64,000 bases of DNA from Rhodoferax sp. (GTDB taxonomy: Bacteria > Pseudomonadota > Gammaproteobacteria > Burkholderiales > Burkholderiaceae_C). Positions 51,650-61,496 of the stretch are shown here, piece by piece. The stretch is taken from positions 1 through 64,000 of the forward strand of contig NZ_JAUSLE010000003.1 of NCBI RefSeq assembly GCF_030646845.1, given 5' to 3'. Positions within the stretch are counted from its first letter, which is position 1; each line of letters starts with the position of its first letter. The translations under genes and the position numbers were made by a program. The notes beneath the pieces are model-generated. The model saw only the letters and a list, made by a program, of their open reading frames with translations, had not been told where the DNA came from and searched no databases.

Positions 51650-54217
51650 TCAACCCAGCAGACGTTCCGGATTGGCCTCAAGCTTGACGAGTGCGTCGCG
51701 CGTGGCGCGCACCGTGAGCGTTTCCTCCTCCTGCGCCAATAGCAGGCCGGCCTGCAGATAGGCCGCCAGGCGCCCGGCCTGAATCAGGTAGCTGTGCCCA
51801 TCCGACGAAGCAAACAAATTCAGGTGTTTGCGATCACTGCGCCAAACGAATTGCACCTGAACCACCCGTCCGTTGTGGTCCAGCGTGAACCATGAGCCCA
51901 GCTGCAACTCCTGCGCCCACGCCAGCATGGCACCCGTCGGCTTGGAGCCGCCATCGGCCACGACATCGATCGTCGAGGCGTCTATGCCCAACATCATTTC
52001 AATACTCTGGGCATCGAGCGGCAGATCCCCCATGCCGTCATCGTTGACAAAGTCTTCAAGGTTCGCCAAGCGTTCCGCCATCGCCTGGATCTGCTCGGTC
52101 GGGATTGCCTGGGTCTTGGACAAAAAGGCATCCGCCAGAGTGTCGCTGACAGTCTTGATGTGCGCCTCCTGCTCAGACGGCGCCACACCGAGCAGGGTCA
52201 TGCCAGCCCGCAGTCTCTGCAGGAGCTGCGGCAAATCCTGAATCACGCGGGCCCGATCAGCGCGATTGGGCTTGGCGCTGGCGGCCCAGACCAGATCCGT
52301 TGCCGATTTTTTGAGCCCAAGAGTCTCTGGATGCTGCGGGCCTTTACGCACAGCCGCCACGGCCAGCACTTCGGCCCAGACCTTGAAGAGGAACTCGCGA
52401 ACCTCCTCTCGCACCGGAATATCCTTGAGCATGTTGCGCATTTCGATCGTGTACTGGATCGTCAGCGTTTCCTTTTCCTCCACCTGCTGGGCCACACTGA
52501 CCAGTTTTTGTGTCGAGCCTCTGCCGGTCAAAAACTGTGCCAGAAACTTCTGAAACTCGTCGTACACCAGTTGGTACACCCGCTTGCCCGTCTCCGGGTA
52601 CTGCTCGATCACCTGCACCACCCGCTTGATCTCTGTTTCAAGCGCGCTGCCGTTGATGCCGCTGGCATCAAAACCCATCACGCAGGAACCCATGCGGTCG
52701 ATCAACTGGCGCGCCGGGTGATTCAGCGTGCTGAAAAAATCCGGCTCGGCCAGCGCTACGCGCAGCACCGGCATCTGCAGGCGGGCAAACCAGACCCGAA
52801 TGCCGGGCGGGATGCGATCCTCCTGCAAAATGGCCTGAAACATCAGGGCAACGATCTCAATCGTGGCCTTTTCGCTCTTGGTTTCTGCTTTCTCCTTGAG
52901 TTCTGCGGTTCGTTGCCGCAACTCACCCGCCACCCGCGCCACACCGGCCGGGCTGTAATCTTCCATGACAGTGCCGCCGACCGAATACGCACCGACCGGT
53001 CGCGACTGCACCGCCATGGCCGCCGCCAAGGCAGGCGACGGAGGCTGATAGTGCGTTGCTTCAAAATCCGTGCCGCCCGAACCAATCAGCAGACGCTTGA
53101 GTTGTCCCAAGACCCCCTGTGCCCGACTGCGCACCCGGGCAAGCGGTGTGGTCGAAGTCATCAGTCGGGTTTCGTCCGAAGCACTGCCGTAGCCCGAGCT
53201 GTGCCGCCCAGCCGCGTGCTGTCCCTGCATGGGTGCAGCGCCAGAGCCGCTCGGCATGGCGCCTGCCGACCTGGAAGACGGCACGCCCGAAGCGCCGACT
53301 GGCCCTGCCTCGCTCCCGCCCCAGCCCAAGCGTCCCCCGAAAGCCCCCTCCGACCGGGACCCGGGCTGTCCGCCCTGACCTACGGGATCTTGGGCACCTT
53401 GTCCGCCTTGATTCGTCCGCCCTTGTGGACCCTGGCTGCCGCGGTAGCTCCCCTGATCCCCGGCATCAGCGTAATAGCCACCCGGTCCGGAGTCTCGGCC
53501 GGACTGTTTTTCGACCGGCGTCTGTCCTGACGGCGGCACAGCCGGCGGGCGAGCACGTGGCGCGGCCGACGGTACGCGCTTGACGCGATCCTTCAACTCG
53601 ATGGTCGGCAGCACACCCTGCTTGATCAAAAACTCATTGCAGCTGGCGTAGGCTTGTTTGAAACGCTCGGTCAATAGCTTATGGGCGACATCATTCACCA
53701 ATGGCCAGGAGTCGCGGGGCATGCCAGCGTTGGCCCACTGCTCGATCATTGATAGAACCGACACTTCAGGCCGAAGAATATCGTGGCCCTCCAGGTCTTC
53801 CAGTCCCTCAAGAAACTTAATGCGCACCCGCAGATCATTCAACTCGGCGCTGACTTTTTCCATCACGCCAAGTACCAGCCGCGACGCCAATATCTTGTTT
53901 TCAACCACCTCTGTGCCGACGAGTTCAAGACCGCCTTCCAGACTGTTCTTGGGAGCAGTCACAGCGGGCTTCAGCGCGGCCTGCCAGTCTTTCAAGGTAC
54001 CGTCGACCCAAGCCGCCCGATTCCGCTGATAGAAAGTCCACGCATCTCGCCGACTCTGCATTTCGCGTGAAGACGCGGCCTCGTTCATCAGGGTCGTCAG
54101 CCGCTCCTGCACCGCCGTACCCAACTCCACCATGGCACGCGAGGCATCCGCTACAAACCGCTTACGCGTCTCCTGGGCGAGCTGGACTCGTTGCGCAAAA
54201 GAGGGTTGGGTCGCCAT
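51650..54217 (-). CDS. DUF1631 domain-containing protein
   Basis: 855-aa protein with DUF1631-like C-terminal region (WFTLDHNGRVVQVQFVWRSDRKHLNLFASSDGHSYLIQAGRLAAYLQAGLL) and a long Gly/Gln/Ser-rich linker. Confidence 0.85.
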   Translation of the reverse strand: MATQPSFAQRVQLAQETRKRFVADASRAMVELGTAVQERLTTLMNEAASSREMQSRRDAWTFYQRNRAAWVDGTLKDWQAALKPAVTAPKNSLEGGLELVGTEVVENKILASRLVLGVMEKVSAELNDLRVRIKFLEGLEDLEGHDILRPEVSVLSMIEQWANAGMPRDSWPLVNDVAHKLLTERFKQAYASCNEFLIKQGVLPTIELKDRVKRVPSAAPRARPPAVPPSGQTPVEKQSGRDSGPGGYYADAGDQGSYRGSQGPQGRTNQGGQGAQDPVGQGGQPGSRSEGAFGGRLGWGGSEAGPVGASGVPSSRSAGAMPSGSGAAPMQGQHAAGRHSSGYGSASDETRLMTSTTPLARVRSRAQGVLGQLKRLLIGSGGTDFEATHYQPPSPALAAAMAVQSRPVGAYSVGGTVMEDYSPAGVARVAGELRQRTAELKEKAETKSEKATIEIVALMFQAILQEDRIPPGIRVWFARLQMPVLRVALAEPDFFSTLNHPARQLIDRMGSCVMGFDASGINGSALETEIKRVVQVIEQYPETGKRVYQLVYDEFQKFLAQFLTGRGSTQKLVSVAQQVEEKETLTIQYTIEMRNMLKDIPVREEVREFLFKVWAEVLAVAAVRKGPQHPETLGLKKSATDLVWAASAKPNRADRARVIQDLPQLLQRLRAGMTLLGVAPSEQEAHIKTVSDTLADAFLSKTQAIPTEQIQAMAERLANLEDFVNDDGMGDLPLDAQSIEMMLGIDASTIDVVADGGSKPTGAMLAWAQELQLGSWFTLDHNGRVVQVQFVWRSDRKHLNLFASSDGHSYLIQAGRLAAYLQAGLLLAQEEETLTVRATRDALVKLEANPERLLG

Positions 54218-54231
54218 ATTTCAAATTCGTC

Positions 54232-55185
54232 TCAGACTGTCGCACCCGCATTGGGGTCATTCGGGTCTTCGTCTTTCTTGGCACCGCCCTTGACCAAATC
54301 TTCGCGCTGAATGCCAAGCCACATGGCAATGGCGGCGGCCACAAACACGGAAGAATAGATGCCGAACAGAATCCCAATGGTAAGCGCCAGTGCAAAGTAG
54401 TGCAGCGTGGCACCTCCGAAAAACAGCATGGACAGCACCATGAGCTGGGTCGAACCATGCGTGATGATGGTGCGGCTAATGGTCGAGGTAATGGCACTGT
54501 CAATGATTTCCTGGCTGTTCATCTTGCGATAGCGCCGGAAATTCTCACGGATACGGTCAAAGATCACGACCGACTCATTGACCGAGTAGCCCAGTACTGC
54601 CAGCACGGCAGCCAGCACCGGCAGGGAAAACTCCCACTGGAAGAAAGCAAAAAACCCGAGAATGATGATGACGTCGTGCAAATTGGCAATGATGGCCGCC
54701 ACGGCGAATTTCCATTCAAACCGGATGGCCAGATAGATCATGATGCCGGCGATCACGAAGGCCAGCGCCTTGAGGCCGTCGGTTGCCAGCTCGTCGCCCA
54801 CCTGCGGTCCCACGAACTCGCTGCGACGCATGGTGGCAGTCGGATCTGCCGCCTTGAGCGCTGCCATCACGCGGTCACTCTGCTGGGCAGAACTCACGCC
54901 TTTTTGCACTGGCATGCGAATCAGCACGTCGCGGGCAGTGCCAAAATTTTGCACTTGCACGTCGGTCAGACCCAGCGTCGCCACCGTGCCTCGTACTGAA
55001 TTCAGATCAGCCGGTTGCGAATAGCTAACCTCCATCAAGGTACCGCCCGTGAACTCCACCGACAAATGCAAACCGCGCGTGAACAGGAAAAACACGGCCG
55101 CTACAAAAGTGATCAGCGACACGAGATTGAGAACGAGCGCATGCCGCATGAACGGAATGTCGCGTTTTATTCTGAAAAATTCCAT
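54232..55185 (-). CDS. secF: Protein translocase subunit SecF
   Basis: SVEFTGGTLMEVSY, GYSVNESVVIFDRIRENFRRYRKMNSQEIIDSAITSTISRTIITHGSTQLMVLSM. Confidence 0.97.
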   Translation of the reverse strand: MEFFRIKRDIPFMRHALVLNLVSLITFVAAVFFLFTRGLHLSVEFTGGTLMEVSYSQPADLNSVRGTVATLGLTDVQVQNFGTARDVLIRMPVQKGVSSAQQSDRVMAALKAADPTATMRRSEFVGPQVGDELATDGLKALAFVIAGIMIYLAIRFEWKFAVAAIIANLHDVIIILGFFAFFQWEFSLPVLAAVLAVLGYSVNESVVIFDRIRENFRRYRKMNSQEIIDSAITSTISRTIITHGSTQLMVLSMLFFGGATLHYFALALTIGILFGIYSSVFVAAAIAMWLGIQREDLVKGGAKKDEDPNDPNAGATV

Positions 55186-55197
55186 GACTACCTCCCC

Positions 55198-57078
55198 TTA
55201 GTTTGGCTTGATCTGAGTACCGGACTCAGGACGCCAAACCGTACCAATTGACACGCTTTTGAGCTTGTTTTGTCGACCGTACCACAAGTTAACGAGTCCG
55301 CGCGAAAAGAACACACCCGAAAACATGCTGGTCAGAATGCCAAGGACGTGCACTACGGCAAAACCGCGCACCGGCCCGGAACCGAACGTCAACAATGCCA
55401 GGCCCGCAATCAGGGTGGTGACATTGGAGTCCAGAATCGTGGCCCACGCCCGGTCGTAACCGGCATGGATGGCCGCTTGCGGCGACGCGCCATTGCGCAG
55501 CTCTTCACGCACCCGCTCGTTGATCAGCACATTGGCGTCAATCGCCATGCCCAGCACCAGCGCCATGGCGGCCATGCCGGGCAGCGTCAGGGTCGCCTGC
55601 AACATGGACAAAATCGCCACAAGTAGCAGTAGATTGACGGCCAGCGCGATGCTGGAGAACACACCGAACAGCATGTAGTACAGGCACATGAACACCGCCA
55701 CGGCAAGAAAACCGTAGGTAACGCTGTTAAACCCCTTGGCAATGTTCTCGGCGCCCAGGCTCGGGCCAATGGTCCGCTCTTCGATGATTTCCATGGGTGC
55801 AGCCAGTGAGCCGGCCCGCAACAACAAAGATGTGTCATTGGCTTCCATCGTCGTCATGCGGCCGGAAATCTGAACCCGTCCGCCGCCGATCTCGGAGCGA
55901 ATCACGGGCGCCGTCACCACTTCACCCTTGCCTTTTTCAAACAGCACAATGGCCATGCGCTTGCCAATGCTTTCGCGGGTCACATCCCTGAAAATCCGGG
56001 CACCCTTGGCGTCCAGAGTCAGGTTGACCACGGCTTCCTGTGTCTGGCTGTCAAAACCGGGCTGGGCATCCGTCAGGTTTTCGCCGGTGAGGATGACCTG
56101 CTTTTTCACGATGACGGGTTGACCGCTGCTCTCCAGAAAGCGTTCGGAACCAAAGGGCACCGCGGCACTGCCGCTCTCGGCCGCCCGGGCTTCGCTGCTT
56201 TCGTCCACCATGCGCACTTCAAGAGTGGCCGTGCGGCCCAGAATGTCTTTGGCCTTGGCAGTGTCCTGCACGCCGGGCAGTTGCACCACGATGCGATCCA
56301 GTCCCTGCTGCTGAATGACGGGCTCGGCCACGCCGAGCTCATTGATTCGATTGTGCAAGGTCGTGATGTTCTGCTTGAGCGACTGGTCCTGCACCAGGCG
56401 CGCCGCCTCGGGCTTGATGGATGCCGTCAGCTTGAATTCGGCGCCGTCCGCTGCATCGACGGTCTGCAGGTCGGCAAACTGATCCTGGATCACAGCTTTG
56501 GCTGCTGCCAGCGTCTGCGCATCGCGAAAGCGCACTTCGATCGTCTGGGCGTTGCGGCTGATGCCGCTGTGACGCACATTCTTCTCGCGCAGGCTGGTAC
56601 GGATGTCGCCGGTCAGTGATTCGGCCTTCTTGGTCAGCGCCGCCTGCATGTCGACCTGCAACATGAAGTGCACGCCGCCGCGCAAATCCAGCCCCAGATA
56701 CATGGGAAACGCGTGCAGGGAGGCCAGCCAGGCCGGTGAGCGGGACAACAGATTCAGCGCCACCACATAGCCCGCGTTGTCCGGGTCCGGAATCAGCACC
56801 CTCTGAATCGCGTCCTTGGCTTTGAGTTGCGTTTCCGTATTGTCAAAACGCGCTTTGACCGAGGTGCCATCCAGTGTGACCAGATCAGCAGCAAGGCCAG
56901 CCGCCTTCAGGGCCTCTTCAACACGCGCCTGCGTGCTGCTATCCACCTTGACGGCCACCTTGGCCGACGACACCTGCACAGCGGGTGCTTCACCAAAAAA
57001 ATTGGGCAGGGTGTACAAAACCCCCACCACCAGTGCGATCACGATGATCGCGTACTTCCATATCGGGTAACGATTCAT
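55198..57078 (-). CDS. secD: Protein translocase subunit SecD
   Basis: MNRYPIWKYAIIVIALVVGVLYTLPNFFGEAPAVQV, LGLDLRGGVHFMLQVD, ALVLGMAIDANVLINERVREELRNG. Confidence 0.97.
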   Translation of the reverse strand: MNRYPIWKYAIIVIALVVGVLYTLPNFFGEAPAVQVSSAKVAVKVDSSTQARVEEALKAAGLAADLVTLDGTSVKARFDNTETQLKAKDAIQRVLIPDPDNAGYVVALNLLSRSPAWLASLHAFPMYLGLDLRGGVHFMLQVDMQAALTKKAESLTGDIRTSLREKNVRHSGISRNAQTIEVRFRDAQTLAAAKAVIQDQFADLQTVDAADGAEFKLTASIKPEAARLVQDQSLKQNITTLHNRINELGVAEPVIQQQGLDRIVVQLPGVQDTAKAKDILGRTATLEVRMVDESSEARAAESGSAAVPFGSERFLESSGQPVIVKKQVILTGENLTDAQPGFDSQTQEAVVNLTLDAKGARIFRDVTRESIGKRMAIVLFEKGKGEVVTAPVIRSEIGGGRVQISGRMTTMEANDTSLLLRAGSLAAPMEIIEERTIGPSLGAENIAKGFNSVTYGFLAVAVFMCLYYMLFGVFSSIALAVNLLLLVAILSMLQATLTLPGMAAMALVLGMAIDANVLINERVREELRNGASPQAAIHAGYDRAWATILDSNVTTLIAGLALLTFGSGPVRGFAVVHVLGILTSMFSGVFFSRGLVNLWYGRQNKLKSVSIGTVWRPESGTQIKPN

Positions 57079-57108
57079 GATCGCGCTTATTTCGTCTGTG
57101 ATCTCTGA

Positions 57109-57441
57109 CTACTTGATGCTTCCTTTGGGCAAGACCTGCACCACAGCGCTGCGCTGGATCTGGATCTCAACGCCCGCTGCCACTTCCAGCGTTACATAGC
57201 TTTCACCCAGCTTGGCCACTTTGCCCAGCACGCCACCAGCGGTCACCACTTCGTCACCCTTGGCCAGCGCGTCGATCATCGCGCGATGCTCTTTGGTCTT
57301 TTTCATCTGTGGGCGAATCATCACGAAATAAAGCACCACAAACATCAGCACCAGGGGCAGCATGCTCATCAGTGAAGACTGCATATCGCCACCAGCGGCA
57401 GCAGCAGGAGCGGTTTGGGCAAAGGCAGAAGAAATAAACAC
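57109..57441 (-). CDS. yajC: Preprotein translocase subunit YajC (probable GTG start)
   Basis: FISSAFAQTAPA, FVVLYFVMIRPQMKKTKEHRAMIDALAKGDEVVTAGGVLGKV; upstream of secD. Confidence 0.93.
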   Translation of the reverse strand: MFISSAFAQTAPAAAAGGDMQSSLMSMLPLVLMFVVLYFVMIRPQMKKTKEHRAMIDALAKGDEVVTAGGVLGKVAKLGESYVTLEVAAGVEIQIQRSAVVQVLPKGSIK

Positions 57442-57564
57442 GGGCAACTCCACAATAAGATTGATCAGGAAAACAAGGCGCACCACCCCTATTCACACAT
57501 CGCTGTGCAAAAAACAGGCAACCCTTCATTGTATGCGGGCGCCGCGGGGCACCAGCCCAAAGCG

Positions 57565-60500
57565 TCAAGCCGATTTCTGGATGGCCTGCGGTTGACGGAA
57601 CTGGGCCAGCAACCTCGCCCAATTCTGGCGTGCAAGCTCGAGGTGACGCTTCTTCACATGCCCAAACCCCCTGATTTGCTCGGGGATACGGGCCATGTCC
57701 ACGGCCAGTTTGTATTGCTCCCTGCTGCACTCCGCTGGGCCGGTGCCACCCAGCACCCCAAGGATCTCGTCCACAGTGGCCCGGTACTCGTTGATCAGCG
57801 CACGTTCCTGCTGGCGCTCTTCGGTCCTGCCAAAGACATCCAGGGGAGTTCCCCGCAGACCCTTGAGCCGGGCCAGCACTTTGAATGCCGTCAACATGGC
57901 GGGGCCAAACTGTTGCTTCTGCAACTCCCCTTTGTCATTCTTCTTGGCCAGCAATGGCGGCGCCAGGTGGTAGTTGAGCTTGAAGTCGCCTTCGAACATG
58001 GCGTTGATTTTTGAATGAAAAGCGCCGTCCGTGTGCAGACGCGCCACTTCGTACTCATCCTTGTACGCCATGAGCTTGAAAAGATATCTGGCAACGGCTT
58101 CGGTGAGCGCCAGACTCTTCTCGCCAGCGGACTCGTCCACCGCTTTCACCTTCTGCACGAAGGTTTTGTAGCTTGCGGCGTAGGCGGCATTTTGGTAGGC
58201 GGTCAGGAACTCAACCCGTTTGGCAACCATGTCGTCCAGCGAGCTGCGTTTGGCAAACGCCACCACCTGCCCCGGGTTGACCAGCTTTTCAACGGCGGTC
58301 CGATCGTGCGCCGCCCAACGACCCCATTCAAACGCGGTCTTGTTTTGTTCCACAGCCACGGCGTTGAGTTCGATGGCTCGCATCAGTGACGCTTTTTCCA
58401 GTGGCATCCAGCCTTTTTGCCAGGCGTAGCCCAGCATCATCGGGTTGGTATAAATGCTGTCACCCATCAGCTGGGTGGCCGCTGCGTCGGCATTGAAAGC
58501 CCCAACGGAGGCCAGGCCCACGGCCTTGACCACTTCACTGACGCACGCGTCTGACGGGTTCACCCAGTCGGCGTTGGTGACAAAGGCCGCCGTCGGCGTG
58601 GCGTGTGAGTTGAGCGCCACGTGGGTGCGCCCTTCGCGCATGCGCAGCACGGTGTCCTTGGCCGCCGCCACGATGGGGTCGCAACCGATGATGAGGTCGG
58701 CCGCCGCCATGCTCACGCGGGTGGTGCGAATGTCGCCCTGGCTTGCGCCAATCAGCACGTGACTCCAGGTGGCGCCGCCCTTTTGGGCCAGGCCGCCGGC
58801 ATCCTGCGTCACGATGCCACGCCCCTCCAGATGCGCCGCCACGCCCAGCAGCTGGCCAATAGTGATGACGCCGGTGCCACCGACACCTGCGACCACGATA
58901 CCCCAGACGTTTCCATTCAAACCGTCAACTTCTGGCACCGCCGGCTCGGGCAAGACGCCCAGCTCCAGCGGCGACGGTCCCTTGGCTTTGGCCTTCTTTT
59001 TGAGTTGCCCGCCCTCCACCGTGACAAAACTGGGGCAAAAGCCTTTCACGCAGGAGTAATCCTTGTTGCAGGTGCTCTGGTTGATCTGGCGCTTGCGCCC
59101 GAACTCGGTCTCGACCGGCTCCACGCTCAGGCAGTTGGACTGCACGCCGCAGTCACCACAGCCTTCGCATACCAGCTCATTGATGACCACGCGCTTGGCG
59201 GGATCCACCAGGCTGCCCCGCTTGCGGCGGCGGCGTTTCTCGGTGGCACAGGTCTGGTCGTAGATGATGACGGTGGTGCCTTTGATCTCACGGAACTCGC
59301 GCTGAATGCGATCCAGTTCGTCGCGATGGTGCACCGCGACGCCTTCCACCAGCTTCACAGCGTCGTACTTGTCGGGTTCGTCCGTCACCACTACTATTTT
59401 GATGGCGCCTTCCGCCCGCATGCTTTGGGCGATCTGCGCAACCGAATGCCCTTCGGGCCGCTCGCCGACCTGCTGGCCGCCGGTCATGGCCACCGCGTCG
59501 TTGTACAAGATTTTGTAGGTGATGTTCACCCCGGCCGCAATGCTCTGGCGAATGGCCAGCAGCCCGCTGTGGAAGTAGGTGCCGTCGCCCAGATTGGCAA
59601 ACATGTGCTGGTCGTGGCTGAAGGGCTGCTGACCCACCCAGGGGACGCCCTCGCCACCCATCTGGGTAAAGCCCACGGTGGCACGGTCCATCCAGATGGT
59701 CATGAAGTGGCAGCCGATGCCCGCCATGGCCCGCGAGCCTTCGGGCACCTTGGTCGAGGTGTTGTGCGGGCAGCCGGAGCAGAACCAGGGTTGCCGGTCG
59801 GCCTTGACCTCAACCACCTGCATGGATCGCTCTTTGGCTTCGAGAATCGCCAGCTGGGCGTCAATGCGGGCGGCAATGTGTGCGTCCACGCCCAGCTTTT
59901 TCAGGCGCTGCGCAATGGCGCGGGCAATGATGGCAGGTGACAGGTCGGCGTTGGCGCGCAACAACGTGTTGGCCGTCGGGTTGGCCATCGACCATTCGCC
60001 GCCCGAGAAATCACCTTCAACCTCGTTGAACTTGCCCAGCACATTGGGCCGCACATCGGCGCGCCAGTTGTAAAGCTCCTCCTTGAGCTGGTATTCGATG
60101 ACCTGGCGTTTTTCTTCGATGACCAGAATCTCCTGCAGTCCGGTGGCGAATTCCCGCGTGAGCTGGGCTTCGAGCGGCCACACCACACCGACTTTGTGCA
60201 GGCGGATGCCCACCTGCTGGCAGGTCGCATCGTCCAGGCCCAGATCAATCAGGGCCTGGCGTGTGTCGCTATAGGCCTTGCCACTGGCGATCAACCCCAG
60301 GCGGTCATTCTGGCCTTCAATGACGTTGTAGTTCAGGCGGTTGGCACGTATGTAAGCCAGCGCGGCGTACCACTTGTAGTGGAACAGGCGGGCCTCTTGC
60401 TCCAAGGCGTGATCGGGCCAGCGAATATGCAGGCCACCGGGCGGCATCTCGAAATCAGTCGGGATTTTGATCTGCACCCGGTCGGGGTCGATCATGGCCG

Positions 60501-61167
60501 TGGCGCTGGATTCGACGATTTCCTGAATCGTCTTCATGCCCGCCCACACGCCCGAAAAGCGGCTCATGGCAAAGGCATGAATGCCCAGATCGAGGATCTC
60601 CTGCACCGTGGCGGGAAAGAACACGGGTGTGCCGCAGGCCTTGAAAATATGGTCGCTCTGGTGCGCGGCCGTCGAGCTTTTGGAAATGTGGTCATCGCCG
60701 GCGACCGCGATCACGCCGCCCCACGGGGTGGTGCCGGCCATGTTGGCGTGCTTGAACACATCGCTGCAGCGGTCCACGCCCGGGCCCTTGCCGTACCAGA
60801 TGCCAAAGACACCATCAAACTTGTTAGAGCCGGGCGGCGCAAAGCCCAGTTGCTGCGTGCCCCACAGGGCGGTGGCGGCCAGCTCTTCGTTGACGCCGGG
60901 CTGAAAGATGATGTTCTGCGCCTTGAGGTATTTCTCGGCCTTGACCAGCGCCTGGTCATAACCACCGAGAGGTGAGCCCCGGTAACCGCTGATGAACCCC
61001 GCCGTATTTTTGCCTGCCTGCTGATCGCGCAGGCGCTGCAGCATGGGCAGCTTCACCAGCGCCTGAACGCCACTCATGAAAGCACGACCGTAATTCAGCG
61101 AATACTTGTCATCCAGCGTCACGGTTTCAAGCGCTTTGCGGATGTGTTCAGGCAGGGGGGCGTTCAT
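57565..61167 (-). CDS. Fused indolepyruvate ferredoxin oxidoreductase
   Basis: LNYGRAFMSGVQALVKLPMLQRLRDQQAGKNTAGFISGYRGSPLGGYDQAL; TPP-domain region (CSGCPHNTSTKVPEGSRAMAGIGCHFM), CEGCGDCGVQSNCLSVEP, gamma-type domain GVGGTGVITIGQLLG. Confidence 0.93.
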   Translation of the reverse strand: MNAPLPEHIRKALETVTLDDKYSLNYGRAFMSGVQALVKLPMLQRLRDQQAGKNTAGFISGYRGSPLGGYDQALVKAEKYLKAQNIIFQPGVNEELAATALWGTQQLGFAPPGSNKFDGVFGIWYGKGPGVDRCSDVFKHANMAGTTPWGGVIAVAGDDHISKSSTAAHQSDHIFKACGTPVFFPATVQEILDLGIHAFAMSRFSGVWAGMKTIQEIVESSATAMIDPDRVQIKIPTDFEMPPGGLHIRWPDHALEQEARLFHYKWYAALAYIRANRLNYNVIEGQNDRLGLIASGKAYSDTRQALIDLGLDDATCQQVGIRLHKVGVVWPLEAQLTREFATGLQEILVIEEKRQVIEYQLKEELYNWRADVRPNVLGKFNEVEGDFSGGEWSMANPTANTLLRANADLSPAIIARAIAQRLKKLGVDAHIAARIDAQLAILEAKERSMQVVEVKADRQPWFCSGCPHNTSTKVPEGSRAMAGIGCHFMTIWMDRATVGFTQMGGEGVPWVGQQPFSHDQHMFANLGDGTYFHSGLLAIRQSIAAGVNITYKILYNDAVAMTGGQQVGERPEGHSVAQIAQSMRAEGAIKIVVVTDEPDKYDAVKLVEGVAVHHRDELDRIQREFREIKGTTVIIYDQTCATEKRRRRKRGSLVDPAKRVVINELVCEGCGDCGVQSNCLSVEPVETEFGRKRQINQSTCNKDYSCVKGFCPSFVTVEGGQLKKKAKAKGPSPLELGVLPEPAVPEVDGLNGNVWGIVVAGVGGTGVITIGQLLGVAAHLEGRGIVTQDAGGLAQKGGATWSHVLIGASQGDIRTTRVSMAAADLIIGCDPIVAAAKDTVLRMREGRTHVALNSHATPTAAFVTNADWVNPSDACVSEVVKAVGLASVGAFNADAAATQLMGDSIYTNPMMLGYAWQKGWMPLEKASLMRAIELNAVAVEQNKTAFEWGRWAAHDRTAVEKLVNPGQVVAFAKRSSLDDMVAKRVEFLTAYQNAAYAASYKTFVQKVKAVDESAGEKSLALTEAVARYLFKLMAYKDEYEVARLHTDGAFHSKINAMFEGDFKLNYHLAPPLLAKKNDKGELQKQQFGPAMLTAFKVLARLKGLRGTPLDVFGRTEERQQERALINEYRATVDEILGVLGGTGPAECSREQYKLAVDMARIPEQIRGFGHVKKRHLELARQNWARLLAQFRQPQAIQKSA

Positions 61168-61321
61168 GGGACAGGTCTCCGGATTGCAGGATTGGATCGC
61201 CTTGTGAGCGAGGGTGTCAAGAACTGCCGACCGATAGGTAGCAGCCTCTACTGAAGCGGAAAGTGTATGTCTTGAGCGCGGATATGTCTTTGCTATCTTT
61301 GCCCCGATTGTGGGAGTCCTG

Positions 61322-61335
61322 GAAAGAATCTTGCT
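61322..61335 (+). promoter_or_regulatory. Motif GAAAGAATCTTGCT, copy upstream of the indolepyruvate oxidoreductase
   Basis: Exact 14-nt match to 63845-63858 upstream of the Lrp/AsnC gene; imperfect palindrome. Confidence 0.45.
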
Positions 61336-61412
61336 CAGATGTCGAGAAAACAGGAAACGTCGTTCACCTTGATCGCTTGATCCTGAGCAAAGCGGGTCAA
61401 ATGAACGGCCCA

Positions 61413-61445
61413 ATAAAAAGCCCGGCCCCCTTGCGCGGGCCGGGC
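61413..61445 (-). terminator. Rho-independent terminator downstream of phoX
   Basis: GCCCGGCCC-ccttgcgc-GGGCCGGGC perfect 9-bp stem; minus-strand TTTTTA follows. Confidence 0.85.
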
Positions 61446-61496
61446 AACCGGCATGGCCGGATTCAACGTCGTGTTGTGATCAAACGTGTCAACGCA

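Noticed and set aside
51642-51659. GCTGGG-N8-CCCAGC hairpin between smg and DUF1631
   Set aside because: Short stem, no T-tract and overlaps the DUF1631 stop region; insufficient as terminator.
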